From: Megaustenia siamemsis
Taxonomy: Eukaryota > Mollusca > Gastropoda > Stylommatophora > Ariophantidae
Length of the DNA stretch: 64,000 bases
NCBI GenBank assembly: GCA_032433765.1
Contig: JAVIAB010000073.1
Location: 70,693,959 to 70,757,958 of the forward strand
Direction of reading: 5' to 3'
Part shown: positions 32,290 through 44,324 of the stretch, piece by piece
Layout: each line of letters begins with the position of its first letter
Numbering within the stretch: the stretch's first letter is position 1
The notes under the pieces: model-generated
What the model saw: the letters and a program-made list of their open reading frames with translations, nothing else
The model's database searches: none
Told to the model about the DNA's origin: nothing
Program-made: the position numbers and the translations under genes

Positions 32290-35100
32290 ACGTCACACAG
32301 CAACCTACAAAACACGTCACCTATTGTTTCCCATATGAGGGCTTGCTTTGCTATTCGGTTATTATCTCTTCTCATCACATGTCCAACATATGTCCATCGT
32401 CTTTTCTTTATTACTGAAGATATTAGTGGTTGATTGGCGATTTCTCTAATTTCCTCGTTTGTTTTGAATTCGTTCCATGCTATACCAAGTATTTTCCTTA
32501 GACATTTATTTTCGAATGCGTTCAACTTTGTTTCTATATCTCTTGTTTTCCAGCTTTCAAACGCATACGTAAGGGTTGATAGTACATTTGATTTGAATAG
32601 TCTAAGTTTTGTGTTTGTGCTGATTAGTTTTGATTTCCACAACTTTTCAAGGCTTCTGAAAGACATTGCTGCTTTAGCTATTCTGATTATAATTTCTTTA
32701 CTTGTATCCCCTTCTCGACCAATGTGACTTCCAAGATAGATAAAGTGATCGATCTCTTCTACTGGTTTGTTTTCAATGTATATTTTGTCATCTGTTGGAA
32801 TTAAACTTTTCATGACTTTAGTCTTTTCATGATTGATCTCAAGCCCAATTTTGCTGGCTATTGATGATAGTTCATTTGTGTTTTCCTGCATCATTTTTAT
32901 CTGACTGCTGATGAGGACTATGTCATCAGCAAAATCGAGGTCCTCCAAATGGTCTCCTTGTATCCATTCGATGCCTTTATTACCAGTGCAGCATTTCTTC
33001 ATTATGAAGTCCACAACAATTCCAAATAACAAGGGCGATAAAATACATCCTTGTTTAACCCCAGTTTCTATTGGGAAACATTCGCTCAGTCCTTCCTCTG
33101 TTCGAACTGCACATGTGTAACCATCATACATGTCTTTGATAATATTTATGATTTTTGATGGTAAGCCATATTGCTTCAGAATTTTCCACAAAGAATCTCT
33201 ATGAATACTATCAAATGCTTTTTTTGAAATCGATGAAGTTAAGTACAATAGGTTTTTGCTTTTCAATGTGTTCCTCCAATATAAGTCGTAGAGTGAAAAT
33301 GTGGTCAAGGCAGCTTCTCCCTTTTCTAAACCCAGCCTGTTCTTCACGCATTACTGTATCTATTGAATCCTTTATTCTATTTAGGATGATTTTGCAGAAT
33401 AACTTTGAGGCAACTGACAAAAGTGTCACGCCCCTCCAGTTGTTACAATCTCTAAGATTGCCCTTTTTGGAATTATTGAGTTATTGAGTTATTTGCGGGT
33501 CATCATCATTGCACTCCAAACATGTCCATATGTGCTCAGATACCCTCCTCAGCAATTCCCTCAATGTCCAGCGACTGACGACTCCAGTTCTATGTTGGTT
33601 GATAAGTCTTCTTACACGGCCACCAAGTTTCTCATTTCTGGCCGTGCCCATCTTAACTCCCATTTCCATCATCCGAAGAAGTGACGTTGATCTGTGTTTG
33701 TCGAAGTCCTGTACTCTTCCCACATCTCGAAGGGCATTTATGATGACCGCCCGATCCATCGGTTGCCCGTCCTCAACGACAGCGCAGCTAGCCAACCTGT
33801 CCGCTCTCTCATTTCCCCGTACTCCCGCATGTCCAGGGACATAGACAAATGTGACCTTACGTATTTTGGATTTCTGCAACGACTCTACTCATTGCATGCG
33901 TACAAAGCCCGCCTCCACTTTTTTTTATCATGCTCATCGAATCACTCAGTATACATGCGTGGATGTAGTCTTGTGACTCTAACCATTTGAATTCCTTGGT
34001 CACTGCCATCACCTCCATTGTCATGCGACTCGTGGTCATGGCGTATGCACCACTGTCTTCATTGGCTATTCTGCCTGACGAGCGTGCTGTAAATGCCTAT
34101 GCACTTCTTTCGTGTCGTCTTACAGATCCGTCTGTATAGATGACTGCATCTTTCTCATCGGTATTATCGCAGATGAGACCTTTGACCTCAGCATTAACCA
34201 CGACCGGGTTCTGTTCCCTACTTTTCCTGTCGAGTGTGACAATACATGAGAAAGTTCCCTTGAATGACGTAGGCACCGGTATCCACTCCTCACCAACGCT
34301 GATATTGGTAAGCCCACAGACCTGTTTGGTGACATCTTCCTTTTTTGAATTTCCTTTTTTGGAATCTTAACAATGATTCCTTTTTTCCTTTTATGATGCG
34401 TCTTCTCTGTTTTCCAAATGATGTTGAACATTTTTTGGAGATGTATTAAATTATGGCTATCAATTGCCTTGAGGATCTCAGCTGTTAACTTATCCTCTCC
34501 AGCAGCCTTGCTATTGGTCATAAGCTTTAAGGTGGTTTCTATTTCGCTCAAGGTGAAGTCATCTAAATTTACATCTAATTCTGCTGCTGGTGTTTCAGCT
34601 TCAAAATCTATTAAACTTTGGAGTAGTGGACGGTTAAAAATTTCTTTGAAGTGTTCCGCCCAACGGGCTTTTATGTCTGCGCTTGTTGTTAGCATTAATC
34701 CAGATTTGTCTAGAATTGGTGTCTCAGTGGATGTATAGGTGTTTGTCAGCATCTTTTGTACAGTATAAAGAGTTCTGCTGTCTCCTGTAATTGCAGCTGT
34801 CTCTGCCAAATTGTCTATATAAGCTCTTGTATCTCTTCTTGCTGAACTTTTCACTTTGTTGTCTAATTCTTTGTATGTTGCTTTTGCCAGAACCTTTCCA
34901 AGATCTGTCTTTACATTAGTCATGGCTTTCTTCGCTTCTCTTCTTTCTTTGATGTATTTCCATGTGGTGTCTGAGATCCAAGCCCGTTTTTCCATTTTCT
35001 TCGGTCCGGCACTTGCTTCTGCTGCTGTCATTAGTATTTTGCTCTGTGAGTCCCACGTTTCATTTATATCTAAGTCTATTTCACCGAGTGCTGTATAACA
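32290..35100 (-). mobile_element. LINE (family L-D), near-complete RT, interrupted
   Basis: Minus-strand order from 35100: linker with 'KRAWISDTTWKYIKERREAK', 'LDDFTLSEIETTLKLM' with 'NSKAAGEDKLTAEILKA' (RT start), then an insertion at 34352-33474. It resumes with 'NNWRGVTLLSVASKLFCKII', 'EEQAGFRKGRSCLDHIFTLR', 'GVKQGCILSPLLFG', 'DLDFADDIVLIS' (FADD box), 'IYLGSHIGREGD' and 'YVGHVMRRDNNRIAKQALIW'. One frameshift near 33230. This matches an APE-type LINE lacking its endonuclease, 5'-truncated at about 35100. The split frame joins across the insertion when one target-duplication copy is removed. Confidence 0.93.
33474..34352 (-). mobile_element. RNase H LINE inserted into LINE L-D
   Basis: The minus strand carries 'DAVIYTDGS' (RNase H first Asp), 'SMIKK', 'VTFVYVPGHAGVRGNERADR' (His..Asp of RNase H) and the C-terminal 'GGRVRRLINQHRTGVVSRW', ending in 'cgcaaataactcaataact', an (ATAACTCA)-like tail. 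Target duplication: cctttttggaat at 33462-33473 and ccttttttggaat at 34353-34365. 5'-truncated, frameshifted. Same family as 41964-43312. Confidence 0.92.
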
Positions 35101-35104
35101 ATTA

Positions 35105-35815
35105 CTTACAAAGCAAAATATATGGACTAGATATTAGATAGACTAAAACTATGATCATAAACAAAGAAAATTCTCAAGACCTACAATTAAATATCAAAGT
35201 TGAAGGAATACATCTGGAGACATTTCAGAACTACAACTACCTGGGACACACTATAACCAGTGATGGAAAATGTACAACTGAAATAAACAAAATGAATAGG
35301 TTTGGCAAAAAGTAATTTTAATGCCATGAAAAATATACTAACATAAAAACAAATAACACCAGGACTAAAACTAAGAATAGCAAAATGTTGCATCTTCTCA
35401 ATATTCCTGTATGGTGCAGAAACATGGACATTAGACAAGAAAACAGAACAGAAAATGTAAGCCTTTGAAATGTGGATTTATAGAAGAATAGGTAGAATTG
35501 GATGGAACTAAAAGAAAACAAACGATGAAGTTTTAAAACAACTAAAAATGAAAAGAGAACTACTAAACACAATTAGAACAAGACAAATTAAATTTTTAGG
35601 GGCATTTTAAAGGACACAAGAGCCTAATAAAAGTAATATTGGAAGGGAAAATACAAGGTAAACGAGGCAGAGGCAGACCAAGACTAACATGGACGAGTAA
35701 CATTAAAAGATGGTCAAGTCAACCTATGACAATCTGCACCATCAAAGCAAGAGACAGAGTGGAATGGCGCTCCATGGTAGCCAACCTTCGATGCGGAGAC
35801 GGCACTCAATGATGA
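35105..35815 (+). mobile_element. LINE 3' fragment (family L-E)
   Basis: Plus-strand pieces read 'YNYLGHTITSDGKC', 'VILEGKIQGKRGRGRPRLTW' and 'RVEWRSMVANLRCGDGTQ', then a 'tgatgatga' end. Post-RT region of a LINE, many stops. Related 3' ends: 49625-49905 (minus), 53950-54040 and 60590-60950. It abuts L-D head to head at about 35100. Confidence 0.82.
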
Positions 35816-35915
35816 TGAACTACCATTATTGCTTGCGCATGTCTTTGCCAATAAGATTGAATGATTGTGATCGTGTCAATAAGATAATATTGTTAATATA
35901 AGTATCTACTTATAC

Positions 35916-35990
35916 CTTGATTGGCTCTTCCAGCGGAGCAGCCACAGTTGTTGAAATTAACGATAACAACACGGCACTCAAAGTCCACAT
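35916..35990 (-). CDS. Signal-peptide exon, probable first exon of the astacin gene
   Basis: The minus strand starts at an ATG and reads 'MWTLSAVLLSLISTTVAAPL' + 'EEPIK', then a GTATAAG donor in phase 0. Basic-free n-region, hydrophobic core of about 13 residues and an Ala-x-Ala-like 'TVAA' cleavage site make a textbook secretory signal peptide. Same strand and correct order upstream of the astacin exons; astacins are made as secreted preproenzymes. The link to the astacin is inference: the distance to the next exon is 11 kb and the phases require another exon between. It could instead start another secreted protein. Confidence 0.6.
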
Positions 35991-36879
35991 CTTCTCTCCA
36001 GCAAAGAAGGGTTAATTGTGAAATACGTCACAAGTTCTCCTGCCGACAAGACAGATTGTGTTGCCATCTGTTTTGTTCCCACGCAGGTACAACATAACTA
36101 CTAGATACACTTTTATGATTAGCGTTAAGTCATAACTGACCCGGCCTCAATTCTTGTTCTCTTCATCTCTCCCATCTACTTGCCGAACTCTTTAATTCTG
36201 TCTCTCTCTTTCTTTATATATATATATTAAATTTACCCATCTAATGTGTTATTTCTTTTTTAATCATGATATTCTCTCTTTTTCGTTCTGGCTCTCATTC
36301 CATCCCCCACACCCCAACCCTCTTCCACACTTCATTTTTTTCTTATGCTATATCTCTCTTTCTTATTTCTTGTTTTCTCCCTCTTTCTCACTCTGTTTCT
36401 CTCTATCATCCTTTCTTTCCCTCTTCTCTCGCTTACTCATTCTCATAATTTATTCTCGGTCAACTTCTGTTAGTTCCCCCCCCCCCGCCCCCCCCCCTCT
36501 CGTTCTTACTCGCACACAAAATATTTTAATAGACACGTAAAAGTAGTTGCAATAATTGGACAAGGAGCAACCATTAATAAGTTTTGTCAGGTCTAGAAGG
36601 TTTATGAAGGAGCTACAGAAGAGCAATCTTGCCGTGGAAAGGTTCAGTCTTTTTTATGCGCGGCGCGATGCACTTCTCTTTCTCCTTCCTTCTTGGATCT
36701 TATTTTAATGTTTGTTGTGATGTGCTGTTTACATGCCACGTACTGTCCTTGGCTGATTTGAATATCTTGCATTTCTTTCTGTTATTTTTAAATTATGGAG
36801 ACTTTACTAAACGAGTAAAAGTTGAGAATCACAATGTAATTATGCACCGTTAATTACTTTATTATAAGATTTAAAGGAT
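35991..36879. other. Unassigned; pyrimidine-rich tract
   Basis: 36180-36480 is CT-rich and ends in a poly-C tract (36476-36500). On the minus strand upstream of the signal-peptide ATG there is 'gtgacgta' at about 36025, a CRE-like word. No TATA box is convincing. Confidence 0.4.
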
Positions 36880-38642
36880 TACAAGTAGTATAAGATCAGC
36901 GTAATGGCCCGTATTCTAAGAAATGCAGAGTCAACTGCGTTTTTTTCTATATAAAAAGTATACACGCAAGGACATTTTCCCTACATAACAACTATACACG
37001 CAGCATGACGTCCAACGCAGCGTGACCTCGGTGAGCGTAGATGAGACCGTGATTGGTGACCCCGAAAGTGACCTGTTTATGTCTGGTGTGTGCTGACTTT
37101 GGAGTTCGTTATGTACTTGCGCTGATCTCATTTTTAAGCAAATATATTGTCTGATGACTTCGTGTGTTATTTAGCTGTTTTTAAATGGAGAAAAGCATCA
37201 TCCGGTGCTCTTTTCCTCGGTATTATCTCTCCTCATTAGGACTGGACCTTTCTTCTTCCTCGGTGTTATTGGTACCCTCTCCTCATTAGGATCGTGCTTT
37301 AACTTTTCATAACTGTCTTTTTTATGTAGTGATAATAATCATCTCTCTCTCTCTTTCTCTCGCTCTCTATCATATCTCCTCATAGACTTCTCTCCTTCCA
37401 TTCCACCCTCTGTCTTCTCTCTTTCCCTCTCCTAGTGTTCCGCCCTCCCTCGTATTTTTGCTTCCTTCATAGACTTCCCTCCATTGTAACACTTACTCAT
37501 TCTCCCCATTTACACATATAATCTCTCCTTCTTCCTAGACTTCTCTTTTTCTCTCTCTATCCTATTCCCCCACCCCAGACTTCCATCTAGTGTAACACTC
37601 ATTCTCTCCATTTAAGCATATCATCTCCCCTTCCTTCTCATAGACTTCTTTCTCTCTCTTATAGACGTCTCTCCTACTATTCCATCTTCCTCTCTCTCTC
37701 TCCTACTATTCTGCCCTCCATCGTATTTTTTGCTTACCTCAAAGACTTTCCTCCATTGTAACATTTACTCTTTCTCTCCATTTAAGCTCATTATCTCTCC
37801 TTCCCTCCCCTAGACTTTTCTCTATCTCTCTCTTTCTTTTCTTTCTCTCTCTCTCTCTCTCTCTCCTATTCCCTCCTAGATTTCCCTCCATTGTAACACT
37901 TACTCATTTTCTCCATTTATGTCTATCATCTCGCCTCCCTTCTCCTAGACTTCTCTCTCTCTCTCTCTCTCGCCCATCCTCTCTTAGACTTCTCTCCTAT
38001 CATTCCACCTTCCCTCCTCTCTCTTTCCCTCTCCTAGCGTTCCGCCCTCCCTGTATTTTTAGCGTCCCTCCATTGTAACACTTGCTTATTCTCGCCATTT
38101 ATGCCTATCATCTCGCCTTCCTTCTCCTAGACTTCTCTCTCTCACTCCTACCCCCTCCTAGACTTCTCTCCTATCATTCCATCCTCTCTCCTCTCTCTTT
38201 CCATCTCCTAGCGTTCTGCCATCATTCGTATTTTTATCTTCCTTCCAGTGTAACACATTAGTATCATTGAATATCAATCACAAGACTAAAAATATATACT
38301 TTTTTAGCAACCAATAAGATAAACATATGAAAAACATAGGAAAAATACACTCAACAAGGCTTAACATACATACTTTATACGCGATTAGCATTAATACAAT
38401 TGAATATTCTTTTAGCAATAAACCTTATCGTTATGAGATAAGAGAAAAACAGAAAAACTTTCATCTTACAGCGTAAAATATACCCTTAACACAGGCCGCT
38501 AGACTGAACAGTAGTATTGAAATAAGCTTCCGTGAATCAATCACGCTTATAACACGAAATCTCTCATGCGACTAGTTTAAATATAATCTGGTAAATAAAA
38601 GTTGGATGACACTATTCCATCATCGACTAACATCTAGGTTAA
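36880..38642 (+). repeat. Left arm of a 5-kb inverted repeat
   Basis: The arm is matched in inverted orientation by 40168-41919. The outer end 'gtagtataagatcagcgtaa' pairs with 'gtagtataggaccagcaaaa' read from the right end. The inner end 'tccatcatcgactaacatct' pairs with the complement of 40175-40195. The middle (37330-38270) is a pyrimidine-rich array of about 250-bp units ('cattgtaacacttactcatt', 'cctatcattccacc', 'ctagcgttccgccctccc') with long (CT)n runs. No coding signal. Confidence 0.9.
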
Positions 38643-40167
38643 ATTTCATAAGAGTGATTTTTAAGTAAATTTTTGCTATGGGGATGTCTAAAATAAAGTT
38701 TGAGGTAAGCCTAGAGGTTAAATTTACTATTTTAAACAGTTTCATAGGCGCAGTCATAAAAAATGGTCAGGGTGTAAAAATCATAAAAGTGATTTTTTTC
38801 TTAAAATCTTGATATGGGGATGTCTAATATCAAGTTTGGGGTAAGCCTAGAGTGTAAATTTACTATTTTTAATGATCTCATACGTGTTCACATAAAAATG
38901 GCTGGGAGTAAAAAATCATAAAAAGTATCTACTCTTGGGTGAGCGGTAATATTCTAGAACAAAATTTGTGGAGATATCACATCTTGACTATCATTAAAAT
39001 GTTAGACTCCATGGTGGAGGTGAGAATGAGGTCAACATTAGACTATGACTGTCGAGAACAACGAATTTTGTCTGATTAAGATGTGGAGCTACATACGACA
39101 AGTATGTGCTACAGCAGACAGAAAGGTTTATCACATGAGCCGCATTATCGCCCCCCCCCACTTCCCCCACCTCCCCCACCGATGACCCGACATGTGGATT
39201 GTATCAGGGACCAAATCGAGATCAAGTAACCCACCGATGAGTCAGACTCGACAGCACTTCAAGTGGATAATGAGGGCAGTGATCACGATAACAGTAATCC
39301 TCTTCTCTGATTGATAAGTTTTCTGACCTGTAATGAACACCTTTAATGTAATCTGTTATACGTTGAAGTGATTTGAACTAACTTTTTAGCGTATGAATAT
39401 AAGTATCTGTTCGTTGTGTCTAACTAGTATGACTTTGTGGCTAAATTTTTAGGGTTTTGAGGTCGACTTTTTGATTATGAGCCTAAATTTGTGTGTTTTG
39501 TGGGTAACTTTTTTGCAATTTGGGATTGCTTGCTTGCTTGCGTTCACCCGATGACTAAAGTATTCTAGTAGACTACAGAATTACTCTTCATCATCCGCCC
39601 TTAAAAGGACGATAAGTGGGTGTGTCTGCGTTGTGTTGTGGTTTACAGTATAACTGTGATATCAATTTGGGATTAACTTCTTGGGCCTTGAATATAACTT
39701 TCTGCACGTTGTGTCTAAATATGATGACTATGGGAGTAGATTTTTATGATTTTGAGTCCAAGATTGTGAGTATGAGCCGAAATGTTGGGGTTTGGCACTA
39801 AGTTTTTTGACCTGTAATAATCATCTTTAATGTTACTTGTCATTCGTTGAGGTGGTAAACATTGGTATTGCAGCCGTCAGAGGTAAAACTGAGGCTATGG
39901 AACTCCTCTGGTAATGCATCAGGGGTCAAAGCGCGTTCAAGTAACCCACCACGCCTATTATCTCCCCCACCGATGGCCCGACAGGTGGATTGTATCAGGG
40001 ACCGAATCGAGTTTAAGTAACCCAGTAATTAGTCAGATTCGACACTACTTCAAGTGGAAAAGGAAGTCTGTTATCACGATAACAGTAATCCTCTTCTCTG
40101 ATTGGTTAATCCAGAGGTCAGTGATTTCGTTCGTGGGAGCCCGATAGAAATACGCTGCTCTGATTGG
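38643..40167. other. Spacer of the inverted repeat
   Basis: Non-coding, 1.5 kb. Contains two near copies of about 140 bp ('ctatggggatgtctaaaata' and 'atatggggatgtctaatatc') at 38670-38800 and 38800-38935. It also contains a direct duplication of 'cccgacatgtggattgtatc' through 'cagtaatcctcttctctg' at 39185-39312 and 39970-40100, plus a poly-C tract at 39148. No protein recognised. Confidence 0.6.
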
Positions 40168-41257
40168 TTAACCTAGACGTGAGTCGATGATGGAATAGTG
40201 TTATCCAACTTTTATTTACCAGATTATATTTAAACTAGTCGCATGAGAGATTTCGTGTTATAAGCGTGATTGATTCACGGAAGCTTATTTCAATACTACT
40301 GCTCAGTCTAGCGGCCTGTGTTAAGGGTATATTTTACGCTGTAAGATGAACAGTTTTCTGTTTTTCTCATATCTCATAACGATGCGATAAGATTTATTGC
40401 TAAAAGGATATTGAATTGTATTAATACTAGTGTGTATAAAGTATGTATGTTAAGCCTTGTTGAGTGTATTATTCCTTTGTTTTTCATATGTTTATCTTTT
40501 GGTTGCTTAAAAAGTAGATATGTTTAGTCTTGTTGTGATTGATATTCAATTATATTAATGTGTTACACTGGAGGGAAGATAAAAATACGAATGAGGGCGG
40601 AACGCTAGGAGATGGAAAGAGAGATGAGGGAGGATGGTATGAAAGGAGAGAAGTCTATGAGGGGCTAGGAGAGAGAGACAGAGAAAAGTTTAGAAGAAGT
40701 AAGGTGAGATCATAGGCATAAATGGCGAGAATAAGCAAGTGTTACAATAGAGGGACGCTAAAAATACAAGGAGGGCGGAAGGATGCGGGAGAGGGAAAGA
40801 GAGAGGAAGGAGGGTGGAATGATAGGAGAGAAGTCTAAGAGAGGATAGGTGAGAGAGAGAGAGAGAAGTCTAGGAGAAGGAAGGCGAGATGATATGTATA
40901 AAGAGAATGAGTAAGTGTTACAATGGAGGGAAATCTAGGAGGGAATAGAAGAGAGAGAGAAAAGAGAGAGATAGTGAGAAATGTCTAGGGGAGGGAAGGA
41001 GAGCTAATGAGCTTAAATGGAGAGAATCAGTAAGTGTTACAATGGAGGGAAGTCTTTGAAGGAAGCCAAAAATACGATGGACGGCGGAACGTTAGGGGAG
41101 AGAGAGAAAGAAAGAGAGAGAGAGAGAGAGATGGAATGGTAGGAGAGACGTCTATAAAAGAGAGAGAGAGAGAAGTCTAGGAGAAGGAAGGGGAGATGAT
41201 AGGCTAAAATGGTGAGAATGAGTAAGTGTTACAATAGATGGAAGTCTAGGAGGGAAT

Positions 41258-41295
<38 letters not shown>

Positions 41296-41919
41296 GAAGT
41301 CTAGGAAGAAGGAGAGATTATAAGTATAAATGGAGAGAATGAGTAAGTGTTACAATGGAGGAAAGTCCATGAATACAGCTAAAATACGAGGTAGGGCGGA
41401 AAGCTAGGAGAGGGAAAAAGAGAGGACAGAGGGTGGAATGGAAGGAGAGAAGTCTATGATGAGATAGGAGAGAGAGATGATTAGTATCACTACAGAAGAA
41501 AGACAGTTATGAAAAATTAAAGAACGATCCTAATGAGGAGAGGGTACCAATAACACCTAGGAAGAAGAAAGGTCCAGTCTTAATGAGGTGATATAATACC
41601 GAGGAAAGGAGCACCTGATGATGATTTCCTCCATTTAAAAACAACTAAATAACACACGACGTCAGCAGGCAATATATTTGCTTAAAAATGAGGTCAGCGC
41701 AATTACATAACGAACTCCAAAGTCAGCACACACCAGACATAAACAGGTCACACTTTACGGTCACCGGTCACGGTCTCATCTACGCTCACCGAGGTCACAC
41801 TGCGTTGGTCGGTCCGTCTCCTGCGTGTATAGTTTTTATATAGACAAAATAAACTCAGTATTTTCGGTGTTTAACGTAGTAATACGGGTCATTTTGCTGG
41901 TCCTATACTACTATTACAT
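40168..41919 (-). repeat. Right arm of the 5-kb inverted repeat
   Basis: Inverted counterpart of 36880-38642, purine-rich in its middle with (GA)n runs ('gagagagagagagagaaata'). Small length differences exist in microsatellite runs, but unique segments such as 'accagattatatttaaacta' (40222-40241) align over their whole length. Arms of 1763 and 1752 bp imply a single foldback structure. Confidence 0.9.
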
Positions 41920-41963
41920 TATACAAATTAAGTAGGAGGTATATGTTTGCACTCAAAGAGGGT

Positions 41964-43312
41964 GTATGGTTTCAGATGCCATGATTAATCCTAATGAAGG
42001 ACACGTTGATGGCATACCTCGGAGTTAAGTTTGATCGCAGCCTGTGTTTTCGGGACCACGTCGACCATGTGATAACAAAATCCCGCAAAGGATTAGCCGC
42101 CTTGAAGGTCATGGCAGCTACCAACATCGAGCAGAAGCTACTTACTCTTCTGTTCCAGGGATTAGTCCTCGCACCAATCGAGTATGCCCTGGCAATTCTT
42201 ACTGTCAGTGCGACTCAAATAGATATGCTGGAGAAAATACAGAATGAAGCCATGTGGATCATCTTGGGGTGTACAAGGGACACTCCCTGTGTAGCGATGA
42301 GGTATTTTCTTGACTTTCCAACCATGGATGATAGAATCAATATATGGAGAGCACAAGCATACCTAAAGATTAATACAGATAAAGAACACCCATTGCACCA
42401 CGAGCTCAACACAGGGAAAGGTGCCAGACTAAAAGACGCAAATCATGGGTGGGCCGGGGAGAAGATGTCATCAAACAGGTCTGTGGGCTTACCAATATCA
42501 ACGTTGGCGAAGAGTGGATCCCGGTGCCTACGTCATTCAAGGGGACTTTCTCGTGTATTGTCACACTTGACAGGAAAAGTAGGGAACAGAACTCAGTCGT
42601 GGTTAATGCAGTGGTCAATGGTCTCATCTGTGATAACACCGATGGGAAAGATGCAGTCATCTATACAGACGGATCTGTAATACGACACCAAAAAAGTGCA
42701 TGGGCATTTACAACACGCTCAGCAGGCAGAATGGTCAAAGAAGACAGTTGTGCATACGTCACGACCACTAGTAGCATGTCAATGGAGGTGATGGCAGTGA
42801 CTAAGGCATTCAACTGGTTAGTGTCACAAGACTACACGCACGCCTGTATACTGAGTGATTCGATGATCATGATAAAAAAAAAAGTGAAGGCGAGCTCTGT
42901 ACGCATGCAAAGGCTAGAGTCATTGCAGAAGTCAAAAATACTTAAGGTCACATTTGTCTATGTCCCTGGACATGTGGGAGTACTGGGAAATGAAAGAGAG
43001 GACAGGTTGACTAGCTGCGCTGTCTTTGAGGACGGTCAACCAATGTATCGGGCGGACATCATCAATGCCCTCCGAGATGTGGGAAGAGCATAGGACTTCA
43101 ACAAACACAAACCCACGTCACTTCTTCGGATGCTAGAGATTGAGTTAAGATAAGCACAGCCAGAAATGAGAAACTTAGTGGGCGTGTAAGAAGATTTATC
43201 AACCAACACAGAACTGGAGTCGTCAGTCACTGGACACTGCGGGACTTGCTGAGGAGGGGATCTGAGCTCCTGTGGACATGTTCGGAGTGCAATGATGATG
43301 AACCGCAAATAA
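41964..43312 (+). mobile_element. RNase H LINE fragment with target duplication
   Basis: Reads 'LGVKFDRSLCFRDHV' (post-RT), 'LIVAPIEYALAIL'-like text, then in a second frame 'KDAVIYTDGSVIRHQ' (Asp), 'SMSMEVMAVTKAFNWL' (Glu), 'ACILSDSMIMIKK' (Asp) and 'VPGHVGVLGNEREDRL' (His..Asp). This is a complete RNase H active-site set. It ends in 'gatgatgaaccgcaaataa'. A 12-bp target duplication, ctcaaagagggt, lies at 41952-41963 and 43313-43324. 5'-truncated after RT, with frameshifts near 42450 and 43090. Family is an I/Jockey-like LINE by domain content. Confidence 0.93.
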
Positions 43313-43997
43313 CTCAAAGAGGGTATTTATTATTTTAATTATTTAAGATGCAAGTTAACGTTTCATGATGTGTAATATAATAATATTTGATGGAAGATTT
43401 ACCACAAAAATACAAGGCAGAATAGCTCAGTCCAAAATAGCATTTCATAAAATGTAAAACGTCTTGTGCAACAAATTTACGCCAATAGAAGTGAGTAAGA
43501 GAGTTTATCGGTACTATATAGGGTCAATTCTGATCTATGGAAACGAATCATGGACAGTAAACAAATAAATGAAAAGACGATTAGAGGCCATAGAGATGGG
43601 ATTTCTCAGAACAATGCTAAAATTTCACTTGACAGCTAAAAAGACCAACGAGGAAATTTTCAAAGAGGCCAACACAAAAAGCGAACTCCTAAGAAACATC
43701 AGAAAGAAACAATCAACATTTTTCGGGCACATCATGAGAATAAGAAAGTTGGAATACTTGGTTACAACTGGCAAAATGCAGGGAAAGAGAGATTGCGGAC
43801 GACAAAGAGAGGAGAAGATACTTGATAACTTTGTACCATGGCATGGAAAACAGTCAACAACAGAATTGATACGATGCACTGTAGATTAGGGTGACAATTT
43901 TTTCCCCATTGTTTTCGGGGACATTTGTCATATATTTTTTACATTTCAGAGGATTTTTTTGCTTCATTCTGAGACTGTCTCACAAAATCGGGGACGA

Positions 43998-44010
43998 ACG
44001 ATGATGTGTG

Positions 44011-44042
<32 letters not shown>

Positions 44043-44120
44043 TGCGTGTGTGTGTGTGTGTGTGTGTACATATATATATTTATTTATATATATTTATAAT
44101 ATGGGTGGGTGGGTGTGTGA
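43998..44120. repeat. (TG)n/(CG TG)n microsatellite
   Basis: 'tgtgtgtgtgcgtgcgtg' run followed by '(tatatt)' and 'gggtgggtg' tracts inside the hAT 3' end. Confidence 0.93.
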
Positions 44121-44324
44121 CTGTGTGTGCGCAAGAAATTTTGTAGATGCAAAAAAAAAAAGATAACTTAAAATGTCATAACAACTGTGTTTACTTGCAG
44201 TTTGATTTTATTTTTGTTAATATTCATGCTACTTATGCGATACACACACTTAATGAAATTACAATAGCTAGTTTTGTTTCTCAATAACCAAAAGAAAAGT
44301 TTGAAAAAAAAATTTAAACAACAT

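Noticed and set aside
36244..36540. 98-codon Ser/Phe/Leu-rich frame
   Set aside because: Pyrimidine-tract artefact ending in the poly-C run.
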